Source: Nesterenkonia massiliensis
Lineage (GTDB): Bacteria; Actinomycetota; Actinomycetes; Actinomycetales; Micrococcaceae
Assembly (NCBI RefSeq): GCF_000455245.1
Contig: NZ_HG005165.1
Coordinates: 289,577 to 329,972, forward strand
Reading direction: 5' to 3'
Length of the DNA: 40,396 nucleotides
The notes beneath the pieces were generated by a model, which did no database searches, was not told where the DNA came from, and saw nothing but the letters and a program-made list of their open reading frames with translations. The translations under genes and the position numbers were made by a program. Each line of letters starts with the position of its first letter. The first letter of the stretch is position 1. Below are positions 7,000 through 19,182 of the stretch, piece after piece.

Positions 7000-8126
7000 C
7001 GGTCCTGGTAGATGGCCGGAGGCCGGTCCCCGGGCTCGATGGTGAACGGCCCGTTGCAGCCGTAGTCGGCGGCGTCGCGACAGGCCCCGGAGACCAGGCG
7101 CTGGCTGGTGCGCCAGATGTCAGCCTCACCGGGTGAGGCCGCTGCGGTGGTACTGCCGGGGATGGCAATCCAACCGGAGTCCTCGACTTGAAACTCCCCG
7201 ATGAATCTGGTGGTGACTTGGACAGGGTAGACACCGGTGGATGAGTAGATGTGGCTGGTGGGAGTCTCGGCGTCGGTGAGGTTGATGCTGTTGTTTGTCT
7301 CTGCGAAGTGTGCGACAGATTCCCCGGCACGACTGGTGGTTCGAACGGTGCCGTCGCCGTAGTCGAAGGTGTACTCCACGGGGATAGCGCGGATCTGCAC
7401 TGTGTGACCCAGGAGCTCTTCGGTGAGCGTCTGTGTTTCTACATCGGCAAAGACATTCGTGTGCCGGTTGATGTACCCGAATCCCTGAAGCTGCTCTTCA
7501 AAGGCGACGCGACCGCCATCGATCGGCAAGCGGGAGAACTCTTCAACGACGGTTGTGTACACCAGTTCATGAGCCGGAATCTCCTCAGCAGCTTCGGTTT
7601 GGTCAGGGGCAGGCGGGGCCACCGCAAGCTCGACAGGTTCTTCGTCGGTAGACGGACATTCCGCAGGCCCACCCGCTGCCAAGCCTCCGATGAGGAACCC
7701 CACAGGGCAGTCTCGCGGTAGAAGATCCCAACAGGAAGGGTCGGATGCGCCGCTGTTTGTGCAAAAGTTACGGTTGGAGAGGAGTCCTGAGAGCCTGTCC
7801 CCCGGAGTATTTTCATTGTGAGGGATGCTTCGATTTTCCAATGAGCCCGTAGAGCGACTTGGATGCTCTATTTGTCGGACTCGTTCGCCACCACTTTCTC
7901 CTGTCGACCCTGGCTCCCGCTCCACGTATTGATTCCGGCGATGAACTTGAACGTCAAACGCCTGGTCCGCGGGAGCAACGTAAACTCCCGGTGGCGCCGA
8001 TCGCGATTGGCCGCGAGGTTCGTCCTCATCCGCTGCTGCAACAGGCATGAGTGGCCACATCACGAGTAGCATCGCTAGCGCCACGATGAATGAAACTCTG
8101 ACCTGAAAGTTCTGCACACCCATCAT
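6966..8126 (-). CDS. Exported PKD-domain protein of unknown function
   Basis: The 386-residue product begins with a clear signal peptide: a hydrophobic core SFIVALAMLLVMWPLMP at residues 12-28, with likely cleavage near AAA-DE at 32-33. Residues about 35-185 are polar and probably flexible, with four cysteines (122, 132, 140, 157). Residues about 248-310 carry the PKD-type pattern EYTFDYGDGT, then SHIYSSTGVYPVQV, predicting a beta-sandwich for extracellular binding. The C-terminal part has a short Cys pair (GACRDAADYGC). Its ATG overlaps the stop of the upstream lipoprotein gene as ATGA (8123-8126), so the two are probably translated together. No enzymatic motif is visible. Confidence 0.75.
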   Translation of the reverse strand: MMGVQNFQVRVSFIVALAMLLVMWPLMPVAAADEDEPRGQSRSAPPGVYVAPADQAFDVQVHRRNQYVEREPGSTGESGGERVRQIEHPSRSTGSLENRSIPHNENTPGDRLSGLLSNRNFCTNSGASDPSCWDLLPRDCPVGFLIGGLAAGGPAECPSTDEEPVELAVAPPAPDQTEAAEEIPAHELVYTTVVEEFSRLPIDGGRVAFEEQLQGFGYINRHTNVFADVETQTLTEELLGHTVQIRAIPVEYTFDYGDGTVRTTSRAGESVAHFAETNNSINLTDAETPTSHIYSSTGVYPVQVTTRFIGEFQVEDSGWIAIPGSTTAAASPGEADIWRTSQRLVSGACRDAADYGCNGPFTIEPGDRPPAIYQDRYDEDGNWLGR

Positions 8127-8965
8127 TCATCCCCAAGAGGAGTCCCAGCGATTTCGTCTTGACCAACGTAGACGTGCTCGCCAATGCGCCAATGTTCGTC
8201 AAAAAGAAGCAGTGAGCTCAAAACAGCTTCATTCGATTCTGGCTCGCTACCATCTAGCGCCCCTTCCCAGTAGACGTCGAAACTACCGGAGACGAGTCGA
8301 AACAACACCACAGCCTCAGCCTCAGCCTCTGCATCTACCTCAGCACTGTCCCAGGCGAAAGGCCGAACCCAAAGGTCGACGATGTTGTCGGGCTCCTGCA
8401 CATACCAACCAGACTCATACAAGGTGCGGACTTGATCCGTTTGAGCCTCGCAAACTTCGCAGGCTTCGTCGGAAAACTCTTCTAAAGGCTCCGTATCACC
8501 TGTGTTTCGCGCGTAGACGCGCAGCTCCCACCAGTACCGCAGAGCCGCCTCTGCTCCCTCTTCGGTGGGGTCGTATATCTCATCGGGCGGATCGGGAACA
8601 GGCCAGTTCTGGGCTGGCCCTTCGGAGGATGCGGGTACCGGCGTGGTGTCATCGCTGTCGTTCACTTCCGAATCTTCGGCTGCAGGATCACTGCTGGAGG
8701 CTCCCTGACCATCTCCCTCCGCCGCTTCCCTGTCACTAACCTCGGACGGAGATGCGGCGTCGGGGTTCTCGCTACCATCAGCACAAAGGTGTGGGGCGTT
8801 CTGCATCGGTTCGCAGCCTTCCGCGCCATCCGCACCTGAGCACGCGCTTAGGACGAGAAGTCCGATCATGCCGAGCCCGCCGCCACGCCCCGGTGAACGG
8901 CGAAACCACGACCCGTGTCGGCCTCTGCCCTTCGACCTTTCGGCAGCCACGACCTTGTTCTGCAT
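8123..8965 (-). CDS. Putative DUF6318-like lipoprotein
   Basis: Minus-strand gene upstream of and coupled to the PKD protein. A lipobox LSAC follows a short hydrophobic stretch (GLGMIGLLVL) and an Arg-rich n-region, so a lipid-anchored surface protein is predicted. After an acidic Ser/Asp/Glu spacer the folded part contains EEGAEAALRYWWELRVYARNTGDTEPL, then EACEVC, in the style of the DUF6318 family of Micrococcales (recognised from memory). The start is uncertain. The frame is open back to a TTG at 9115, which would put the lipobox near residue 92. I chose the ATG at 8965, which leaves a signal of about 41 residues, and 8983 is another candidate. None has a strong ribosome site. Function unknown. 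Confidence 0.7.
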   Translation of the reverse strand: MQNKVVAAERSKGRGRHGSWFRRSPGRGGGLGMIGLLVLSACSGADGAEGCEPMQNAPHLCADGSENPDAASPSEVSDREAAEGDGQGASSSDPAAEDSEVNDSDDTTPVPASSEGPAQNWPVPDPPDEIYDPTEEGAEAALRYWWELRVYARNTGDTEPLEEFSDEACEVCEAQTDQVRTLYESGWYVQEPDNIVDLWVRPFAWDSAEVDAEAEAEAVVLFRLVSGSFDVYWEGALDGSEPESNEAVLSSLLLFDEHWRIGEHVYVGQDEIAGTPLGDE

Positions 8966-9254
8966 CCATGTCCCGTCAACCATTTGCCGATACACCCGTT
9001 CCGCAAACCGTCTGGCACGGCCTGCCCACCATCTGCTCCTCGGGGGCACCAACAGCTCCGCCCCTACCGTCCGCTCCCCACGGTAATAAGCCCTGCTCCT
9101 TGTGACCAGGGTCAAATCCCGCCTGTGGATAAAAAGCTACGACCGCTGCATAGGTAGCCATCACGGGGTGGGACCGCTGACCTGGGGCTAAACGCCACCA
9201 AACCGCTAACTTGAAGACTGGGCTAGATTATTCGAATCTTTCTTCTATCAACTC

Positions 9255-9284
9255 TTGTCAGACCGCCAGGATCGAACATATAAT
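9255..9284 (+). promoter_or_regulatory. Consensus promoter giving a leaderless transcript of the DUF222/HNH gene
   Basis: TTGTCA (9255-9260), an 18-nt spacer and a perfect TATAAT (9279-9284). The ATG of the next gene starts at 9291, seven bases after the -10 box, where transcription would normally begin. No Shine-Dalgarno sequence lies in between. The natural reading is a leaderless mRNA. Confidence 0.75.
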
Positions 9285-9290
9285 CGAAAC

Positions 9291-10940
9291 ATGGGCACGA
9301 AAAAGACTCAGTCGCAGCGGCACGCGGACCTGCGTGCCGGCCAGAACAGCGTGTCCGACCAGGCCTGCCCCTCTTCGGCACAGCCAACCGTTCCAACGGA
9401 GCTATGGGACGCCGAAATGGCCATAAGGCGTGCTGAAGCCCACCAGGTCTCAATGCTCGTCGACTATGTCCAGACCTTCTGCCGGACTCGCGCCGATGAA
9501 CGCGAGCGGCGCTACCAGGACTTCATAAGCCTTGGGATGGACCAGAGTGCCAGCGCCTTGAAGAAACAAGAGCATCGCGAAGCTAGAACTGATGAATCCG
9601 CCGCACTCCTCTACGCAGCCCAAGCAATGCGCACCTCTGAGTACCGCGCCTCAGCGCTCTTCAGCGCTTCCTCCCACGCCAGAACAGCCCTCCCCAACGT
9701 CTGGCAAGCGTTCCTTTCAGGAAAAATCACCAGCACCGCACTGAGCCGTATTTCCCGGACCAGCCGTGACAGGCTCTGTGACAAGTCATCCCGCGCCGAG
9801 CTCGATGCCCTAGCACCCGAATACGCAGAGCATCACCGTCCACGCGAACTGGAACGCTGGCTCACTCGGTTCACAGCCGTGGCCGAACCAGAAAATGCAG
9901 CAGACCGCTGCCAGCGGGAACTCGATCGGAGAACCGTCTCCGTTCGCCCCGCAGATGACTTCGAGAACATGTCCTGGTTCAGCGCACTCCTACCCACCCC
10001 CACTGCAGTAGCCATCAAGCGACGCCTTGACGCAGTAGCGCGGTCACCACAACAACCAGTCCCCCACGACCCCATCACGGCAGCCCTCACTGCCACCGCT
10101 ACGCGCAAGGCTCACATCCGGGAGTGCATTGCCGCCTACCGCGGTCTGTCCACCCCACGCGACATCTGGACAGGAAAACCGCTGCACGGAGACTCACCGG
10201 AGACACCAGAAGGTCCCACCGTGGTGCGCCTGCCCCCGAGCCCGGAATCGCTCACCGCGGCGTCGCTTCCCACCACCTATCACGACGGCGACACACGCAC
10301 TCTGGCGCAGCGCACGGCAGATCAGCTCAGCGCCTGGATCCTGAACGGCCGCACCGAATCCGCAATCACCATTGACGCCCACATTGGTCTTTTGGTGGCA
10401 GAAGAAACCCTCACCGGGGAATCGAACCATCCGGCAATCAGCCGCGACCGTAGCTATACCCTGCCAGCCGAGGCGGCACTAAACCTCATTAGAGATCCTG
10501 CAGTTGTCACCACTTGGCATGAACTCCGAGTCAAACCGCATCATCAAGTCAAGCCCCGACGCAACAACCCACCACCACTGGGCCCCTCTGCCCAGGAATA
10601 TGACACGCTCTCCCACCAGTACCTCGGACGGTTCCCACCTGAACGGCTGCGCCAAGCCATCTGGTTCCGGGACGGCACATGCCAGGTAGCCGGTTGTACG
10701 GTACCTGCAGAGAACTGCGATATTGACCACGTCCAGCCGCACCCAGATGGCCCCACCCGCGGGGACAACCTCCAGGCGCTGTGCCGGCGTCATCATCGGA
10801 TCAAAACAGCAGGATTCGACGTTCTGATCACACAACCCGGAGTCGGAACCCACCGCGCAACTGCCGAAACGCTGGTACCGCGCACCCCGGAATCCCTGCA
10901 CCGAGTCATCAACACCGCATCAGGCTCACGCCACAGATGA
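9291..10940 (+). CDS. DUF222 / HNH endonuclease family protein (13E12-repeat-like)
   Basis: The 549-residue product has a long helical N-terminal part of DUF222 type (residues about 40-320) and a C-terminal HNH nuclease module at 457-511. Zinc-type cysteines C464, C469 and C498, the metal/catalytic pair DH (479-480), N493 and HH (501-502) are all visible. Such proteins are often present in many copies in actinobacterial genomes, and their role is not settled. The ATG at 9291 is chosen over an upstream in-frame ATG at 9255 because that one lies within the promoter. The gene ends 4 nt before def, so def may be read from the same transcript. The HNH residues look intact, so nuclease activity is possible. 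Confidence 0.88.
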   Translation: MGTKKTQSQRHADLRAGQNSVSDQACPSSAQPTVPTELWDAEMAIRRAEAHQVSMLVDYVQTFCRTRADERERRYQDFISLGMDQSASALKKQEHREARTDESAALLYAAQAMRTSEYRASALFSASSHARTALPNVWQAFLSGKITSTALSRISRTSRDRLCDKSSRAELDALAPEYAEHHRPRELERWLTRFTAVAEPENAADRCQRELDRRTVSVRPADDFENMSWFSALLPTPTAVAIKRRLDAVARSPQQPVPHDPITAALTATATRKAHIRECIAAYRGLSTPRDIWTGKPLHGDSPETPEGPTVVRLPPSPESLTAASLPTTYHDGDTRTLAQRTADQLSAWILNGRTESAITIDAHIGLLVAEETLTGESNHPAISRDRSYTLPAEAALNLIRDPAVVTTWHELRVKPHHQVKPRRNNPPPLGPSAQEYDTLSHQYLGRFPPERLRQAIWFRDGTCQVAGCTVPAENCDIDHVQPHPDGPTRGDNLQALCRRHHRIKTAGFDVLITQPGVGTHRATAETLVPRTPESLHRVINTASGSRHR

Positions 10941-10944
10941 GAGA

Positions 10945-11493
10945 ATGTCCCCCATGCCTGTGCTGCCCATCCGTATGATCGGTGATCCTGTCCTGCGCAC
11001 ACCTTCAACGGTTGTGCCTCTGGATACCGCAACCCCAGAACGCCGTATCCAGCAACTCATCCAGGATATGGAGGCCACCAACAAAGACGCCGGCGGAATC
11101 GGAATCGCAGCGCCCCAGGTAGGGGTCAACCTCCGTATCTTCACCTGGGACGTAGAAGGGCATCGGGGCGCAGTCATCAACCCGGAACTCCAGCTGATGG
11201 GCGAACCAGTATTCGTCCCTCGCCAAACACCCACGGAAGAAGACGCCATACTTCGTGAAGGCTGCCTATCTGTGCGCGGCGGGATCTACGGTCCAGTCAA
11301 ACGTCACCCCCACGTGATTCTCACCGGTTACGACAGGGCAGGAGAACCGCTGCGCATCGAAGCCGACGGCCTTCTCGCAGCCTGCTTCCAGCACGAACTC
11401 GACCACCTTGACGGCAAACTCTTCCTAGACCGATTGGAAGGCGACCACCGCAAGACTGCCATGCGTGCACTGCGTGAAGGGAACCCTGCATGA
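10945..11493 (+). CDS. def: Peptide deformylase
   Basis: Removes the N-formyl group from nascent proteins. The 182-residue product has the three metal-site motifs: GIGIAAPQVG (51-60), EGCLS (105-109, C107) and HELDH (150-154). The start at 10945 lies 4 nt after the DUF222 stop; an internal ATG at 10954 is an alternative and neither has a textbook ribosome site. The stop overlaps fmt as ATGA (11490-11493). Pairing def with fmt places both ends of the formyl cycle in one operon. Confidence 0.97.
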   Translation: MSPMPVLPIRMIGDPVLRTPSTVVPLDTATPERRIQQLIQDMEATNKDAGGIGIAAPQVGVNLRIFTWDVEGHRGAVINPELQLMGEPVFVPRQTPTEEDAILREGCLSVRGGIYGPVKRHPHVILTGYDRAGEPLRIEADGLLAACFQHELDHLDGKLFLDRLEGDHRKTAMRALREGNPA

Positions 11494-12482
11494 CCGAATC
11501 TGCTGCTCACCCCGCACAACCCACCAGCACCCCACTCCTGTTCGCCGGCACCCCCGAGATCGCCGCACAAGCTCTGCGTGGAATCATTGCCGCCGGCTAC
11601 AACGTCACCGCTGTCCTCACCCGCCCCGACGCCCCCGTGGGCAGGAAAAAACAACTGACTCCTTCGCCTGTTGCGCAGGCTGCAGAGACAGCCGGGATCC
11701 CCACCATTAAGACCGCCAAAGTCGACGCAGACATCACTAATCAGGTCCAGCAGACTGGAGCCCGACTCGGCGTCGTCGTTGCCTATGGTGCCCTGCTGCC
11801 GCAGCACACGCTGGAGGCGCTGCCGCTGGGCTGGGTCAACCTGCACTACTCACGGCTGCCCCAGTACCGCGGCGCTGCCCCCGTGCAACACGCCATGCTC
11901 AACGGCGAAGCCACCACGGCCGCCACAATCTTCCAGCTTGAAGCCGGAATGGACACCGGCCCGGTCCACGCCAGCGCTGAATACACCATTCCCGAAGCTA
12001 CCTCTTCAGGGACAGTCCTCGCCGAACTGACGACCCTGGGGACCTCTCTGCTCACCAAACTGCTCCCGGACCTCCTGGCAGGCAACTCACAACCAGTAGG
12101 CCAGCAGGGCACCCCCAGCCACGCCCCGAAACTCACACGCGAAGACGCCTACATCGACCCCAGCGAACCGGCAGAACAGCTGGTCAACCGCATCAACGCG
12201 ACCATCCCCGAGCCCGGCGCCTGGACCCTCAATGGCGAAAACCGCCTCAAACTTGGTCCCGCCAGGCTCTACCACGGCGACCTCTCTCCAGACGCCACCC
12301 CCGGACGTGTACTGCAAGCGATCTCGGACCGCGCGCCGGGAGACTCCCTAATTGTGCTCACTGCAGGAGACGCACGCGGGGTTGTCCTGACCCAAGTCCA
12401 GCCCGCCGGTAAAGCAATGATGAACGCCGCTGACTGGTTCCGCGGCCAACAAGGCACCGTCACCTTAGGAAGCGCAGCATGA
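11490..12482 (+). CDS. fmt: Methionyl-tRNA formyltransferase
   Basis: Formylates initiator Met-tRNA using 10-formyl-tetrahydrofolate. The 330-residue product has FAGTPEIAAQAL at the N-terminus and the catalytic-site segment VNLHYSRLPQYRGAAP with N117 and H119. It also has EAGMDTGPV with D155, and a C-terminal OB-type domain from about residue 215. It overlaps def by 4 nt at its start and rsmB by 4 nt at its end (12479-12482), implying coupled translation. Confidence 0.97.
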   Translation: MTESAAHPAQPTSTPLLFAGTPEIAAQALRGIIAAGYNVTAVLTRPDAPVGRKKQLTPSPVAQAAETAGIPTIKTAKVDADITNQVQQTGARLGVVVAYGALLPQHTLEALPLGWVNLHYSRLPQYRGAAPVQHAMLNGEATTAATIFQLEAGMDTGPVHASAEYTIPEATSSGTVLAELTTLGTSLLTKLLPDLLAGNSQPVGQQGTPSHAPKLTREDAYIDPSEPAEQLVNRINATIPEPGAWTLNGENRLKLGPARLYHGDLSPDATPGRVLQAISDRAPGDSLIVLTAGDARGVVLTQVQPAGKAMMNAADWFRGQQGTVTLGSAA

Positions 12483-14113
12483 GCGAATCACACCGGAACC
12501 AGAGCCCCCACGAGGGCGAACGTAGAAACGCCAAAGGACGTCAGCGCAACCGCGGCAGCCGCAGCGCTTCCGAGCACAGCGCCGCAGGCTCTCGTGGCGA
12601 ACAGAGCGGCCGATCCAGCCGCCAATCTGGCCGTCAATTCAGCAAGAACGCTCCATCGGCTCGCAGTCGCCGCTCGGACCCTGCCCGCCTGGCAGCGTTC
12701 CAGGTACTGCGTGCAGTCTCCCGCGACGATGCTTACGCCAACCTGGTCCTTCCTGCAGAGATCCGCCGCGCCAAGCTCGATAAGCGCGACGCCGGATTCG
12801 CCACCGAACTCACCTACGGCGCCCTGCGCTCAGAAGGCACCTATGATGCTGTGCTCTCCAGGTGCGTAGACCGGGAACTCAGCAAACTCGACCCACCAAT
12901 CCTCGACGCGCTGCGGCTAGGGGCACACCAGCTGCTGGCGATGCGGGTCAATACCCATGCCGCCGTCAACGAAACGGTAGCCCTAGTCCGCGATCAAATC
13001 GGTGCCGGCCCCTCCGGCCTGGTCAACGCGGTCCTGCGACGTGTCGCGGAGAAGACCCGTGACCAGTGGCTGGACGTCATCGCCGAAAACTCCACCGGCG
13101 ACGACGCCCTGGGCCTCCGGCATGCCCATCCCGCCTGGGTGGTTCGCGCCCTCAGACAATCGCTGAAGCTGCGCGGACGTGCCGAAGACATCGACGCGCT
13201 CCTTGAATCCGATAACGCCGCCCCTGAAGTCCACCTAGTGGGGCTGCCCGGACTTCACGAGGACGCCGGCCCCCAGCACTTGAATTCAGCCGTCGCTGCA
13301 GGAGCCATCCCCTCGGAGCTCATCGAAGGGGCAGCGATCTTCCGCGGCGGAGATATCGGCCGTCTCGAAGGAGTCCGCGAAGGTCAGCTGCGCGTCCAGG
13401 ACATCGGCTCGCAATGGATCGCTCAGGCGCTGACCGAACCAGCCGTACAACCAGCAGAACGCTGGCTGGATCTCTGCGCCGGGCCCGGCGGCAAAGCCGC
13501 TCTACTCGGAGCGATCGCTGCTGAGTACGGCGTGACTCTCACCGCCAATGAGCCTGCCCCACACCGTGCTGAACTGGTGACCAAGGCGCTGGCCGCCGTC
13601 GACCCCTCGGCCTGGAGTGTGCGGACAGGCGATGGCCGGACGATCAGTTCAGACCCCGAGTTCTACACGCCCGAGCAGCCTTTCGATCGCATCCTCATCG
13701 ATGCCCCCTGCACAGGTCTGGGCGCCCTGCGGCGCCGTCCCGAGTCCCGGTGGCGGCGCAAACCCAGTGACCTCGCCGAGCTGACTGTCCTGCAGGAGGA
13801 CCTGCTCGACGCCGCCGTCGCCGTCCTCGCGCCGGAGGGCCTGCTGGCCTACGTCACCTGCTCCCCGCATGCAGCTGAAACCATCGCTCAGGTGGAAGAC
13901 CTGCTACGCCGACACCCCGAACTACAGCTGCTCGACGCCCACGAGCCCATGGCTGCAGTGGCACTTCCCCAAGGACAGAAGCTGCTCGAAGAGACACGCT
14001 CGGCCACCTCGGCCAACTCCAACCCCGTCATCACCAAGACTGTGCAGCTGTGGCCGCATATCCACGGAACTGACGCCATGTTCTTCGCACTGCTGCAGAA
14101 GAAGCCAGACTGA
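12479..14113 (+). CDS. rsmB: 16S rRNA (cytosine-C5) methyltransferase RsmB/Sun family
   Basis: Predicted to methylate a cytosine of 16S rRNA (C967 in E. coli numbering). The 544-residue product starts with about 65 residues rich in Arg, Ser and Gly that look disordered. A NusB-like RNA-binding domain follows (about 66-195, with [12 protein letters not shown] and [10 protein letters not shown]), then the methyltransferase domain. The SAM-binding motif is [13 protein letters not shown] (331-343). Both cysteines of the m5C mechanism are present: C411 in [12 protein letters not shown] and C461 in VTCSP. The start overlaps fmt as ATGA. Confidence 0.95.
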   Translation: MSESHRNQSPHEGERRNAKGRQRNRGSRSASEHSAAGSRGEQSGRSSRQSGRQFSKNAPSARSRRSDPARLAAFQVLRAVSRDDAYANLVLPAEIRRAKLDKRDAGFATELTYGALRSEGTYDAVLSRCVDRELSKLDPPILDALRLGAHQLLAMRVNTHAAVNETVALVRDQIGAGPSGLVNAVLRRVAEKTRDQWLDVIAENSTGDDALGLRHAHPAWVVRALRQSLKLRGRAEDIDALLESDNAAPEVHLVGLPGLHEDAGPQHLNSAVAAGAIPSELIEGAAIFRGGDIGRLEGVREGQLRVQDIGSQWIAQALTEPAVQPAERWLDLCAGPGGKAALLGAIAAEYGVTLTANEPAPHRAELVTKALAAVDPSAWSVRTGDGRTISSDPEFYTPEQPFDRILIDAPCTGLGALRRRPESRWRRKPSDLAELTVLQEDLLDAAVAVLAPEGLLAYVTCSPHAAETIAQVEDLLRRHPELQLLDAHEPMAAVALPQGQKLLEETRSATSANSNPVITKTVQLWPHIHGTDAMFFALLQKKPD

Positions 14114-14132
14114 CGCATCTAGGATCAAAGAC

Positions 14133-14786
14133 GTGACTTCTATTCATCCCAGCATCCTCAGCGCCGACTTCGCCAACCTTGCCGCCGAACTCCAGCGCAT
14201 CAGTAGCGCCGATGCAGTCCATGTGGACGTGATGGACAACCACTTCGTTCCCAACCTCACCCTGGGGCTGCCGGTAGTGAAAGCCATCCGTGAGGCCACC
14301 GACCTTCCCCTGGACATCCATCTGATGATCGACGACGCCGACCGCTGGGCGCCGGAATACTCTGAGGCCGGTTGCGAGTCCGTGACCTTCCACATCGAGG
14401 CCGCCGCACGCCCCAGAGAGCTGGCTCGCATTCTGCGCTCCCACGGGTCGAAAGCGGCTATGGCCGTCAAACCCGGAACCGAGCTGGAACCCCACCTGGA
14501 GATCCTCAGCGAGCTGGACATGCTGCTGATCATGACCGTAGAACCGGGCTTCGGCGGCCAGTCGTTTATGGAAGCGATGCTGCCGAAGATCACGGCCGCA
14601 CGGCAGGCAGCAGACGACCTCGGAGGCACGGTTGCTATCCAGGTCGACGGGGGCATCAACCGGGACACCATTCTCCGTGCCGCCGAAGCGGGGGCGGACA
14701 CCTTCGTTGCAGGCTCCGCCGTCTATTCGGCCGCGGACCCCGACGCGGCCATCGCGCAACTGCGCAAGCTTATTCCAGGAAGTTAA
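14133..14786 (+). CDS. rpe: Ribulose-phosphate 3-epimerase
   Basis: Interconverts ribulose 5-phosphate and xylulose 5-phosphate in the pentose phosphate pathway. Ribulose 5-phosphate is also a substrate for RibB. The 217-residue TIM barrel has [23 protein letters not shown] (H30, D32, D35), DIHLM (H63), EPGFGGQSF and VDGGIN (D172), the expected metal and acid/base residues. I chose the GTG at 14133, which has AGGA 8 nt upstream. The frame is open much further 5' inside rsmB, but that extension has no family similarity. It follows rsmB after 19 nt. Confidence 0.96.
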   Translation: MTSIHPSILSADFANLAAELQRISSADAVHVDVMDNHFVPNLTLGLPVVKAIREATDLPLDIHLMIDDADRWAPEYSEAGCESVTFHIEAAARPRELARILRSHGSKAAMAVKPGTELEPHLEILSELDMLLIMTVEPGFGGQSFMEAMLPKITAARQAADDLGGTVAIQVDGGINRDTILRAAEAGADTFVAGSAVYSAADPDAAIAQLRKLIPGS

Positions 14787-14841
14787 CCGCTCCCCGCCTC
14801 ACTGCTACGTCGTAAGTGCGGCTGAGAGCTTGTCCGGACAG

Positions 14842-14890
14842 CAAAAACCGGCGGCGGTCTCAACCTTCCCCTGAAGAGACCACCGCCGGT
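14842..14890 (-). terminator. Intrinsic terminator of nrdR, between convergent rpe and nrdR
   Basis: Arms at 14847-14861 and 14876-14890 pair over 15 positions with one mismatch. Read on the minus strand, the stem is followed directly by TTTTTG, the T-run expected for termination of nrdR transcription. On the plus strand there is no T-run after the stem, so it would act less well for rpe. The rest of 14787-14962 holds nothing else I can assign. Confidence 0.85.
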
Positions 14891-14962
14891 GTGCTCGCCA
14901 GTCTACCCGAAACTGCGGTCTTGTGCGGCCCTCGCACCTCCCAGGATTCAGCCCCGGGGGAA

Positions 14963-15460
14963 TCAGCGGAAGCCGAATCGCGGCTGAACCACCTTCGGCG
15001 CCGCAGTTGGCTGCAGCTCCTCGTGGCGCAGCTCCTGGATGGCCGCCTCAAAATCATCGAGGTTCTCGAATCCGCGGTACACGGAGGCGAATCGCATATA
15101 CGCCACCACATCCAGTCGCTTCAGCGGTCCCAGAATGGCCAGCCCGACGTCGTTGGCGTCTACTTCAGCGTTGCCGGAGGCCCGGATGGTTTCCTCCACC
15201 TCCTGAGCCAGCACCGCGAGGTCGTCATTGGAGACGGGACGGCCCTGGCAGGCTTTGCGGACACCGTTGATGACCTTGGATCGGTCAAACGGTTCAGCTG
15301 CTCCCGAGCGCTTGATCACGCTGAGGGAAGTGGTTTCCACCGTAGTGAAGCGCTTGGAGCACTGAGGGCACTGACGACGACGGCGAATACCGGACCCGTC
15401 TTCCAGTGTGCGGGAATCCACCACGCGTGAGGCGTCGTGACGGCAATAGGGGCAGTGCAC
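14963..15460 (-). CDS. nrdR: Transcriptional repressor NrdR
   Basis: ATP/dATP-sensing repressor of ribonucleotide reductase genes. The 165-residue product has an N-terminal zinc ribbon with C3, C6, C31 and C34 (MHCPYC, then CPQCSKRF). The ATP-cone domain follows (about 47-137, with VIKRSG, FDRSKV and [13 protein letters not shown]). No ribonucleotide reductase gene is in the window. Two NrdR boxes overlap its own promoter, which predicts self-repression. The upstream neighbour dnaE is on the same strand, and linkage of dNTP control to the replicative polymerase makes biological sense. Confidence 0.97.
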   Translation of the reverse strand: MHCPYCRHDASRVVDSRTLEDGSGIRRRRQCPQCSKRFTTVETTSLSVIKRSGAAEPFDRSKVINGVRKACQGRPVSNDDLAVLAQEVEETIRASGNAEVDANDVGLAILGPLKRLDVVAYMRFASVYRGFENLDDFEAAIQELRHEELQPTAAPKVVQPRFGFR

Positions 15461-15505
15461 TTTTTGTCTCCTGTCTGGAGGGGCCTCCTCTCCCCTCAGA
15501 ACACC

Positions 15506-15559
15506 AGTCTACGCACTACATATTGGGCCCAACAAACCCACTAGCACTACATCTAGTAC
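15506..15559 (-). promoter_or_regulatory. nrdR promoter with two tandem NrdR boxes
   Basis: On the minus strand TTGTTG (15530-15535), an 18-nt spacer and TAGACT (15506-15511) form a plausible promoter. Two 16-bp NrdR-box-like sequences start 31 bp apart, about three helical turns. Box A is at 15513-15528 (GCACTACATATTGGGC on the plus strand), inside the spacer. Box B is at 15544-15559 (GCACTACATCTAGTAC), just upstream of the -35. The sequence and the spacing of about 31 bp match the known paired NrdR operators. Confidence 0.75.
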
Positions 15560-15603
15560 TGGAGCGATGCAGTTCCCTCGCGAATGCCGCTATTGAGGCC
15601 AGC

Positions 15604-19128
<3,525 letters not shown>

Positions 19129-19182
19129 CATGCCTCCAGAATGCCCTGAGCCTCTGACATCACTGCGCGCCGGAAGCGCTGC

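Noticed and set aside
8212-8739. Plus-strand frame with a PQPQPQP stretch
   Set aside because: It is the complement of the Ala/Glu-rich part of the DUF6318-like gene; the minus frame has a lipobox and family-like sequence.
9124-9132. Perfect DnaA box (TGTGGATAA) in the gap upstream of the DUF222 gene
   Set aside because: A single 9-mer with no cluster, no AT-rich unwinding region and no dnaA/dnaN nearby; chance is likely, so no origin is claimed.
5737-10940. Integrative island at tRNA-Gly
   Set aside because: No integrase, no tRNA 3'-end direct repeat on the far side of the block, and the block adjoins the 5' end of the tRNA rather than the usual 3' end.
13869-14132. 5' extension of the rpe frame inside rsmB
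   Set aside because: No epimerase similarity before 14133, the extension overlaps rsmB out of frame, and the GTG at 14133 has a ribosome site.
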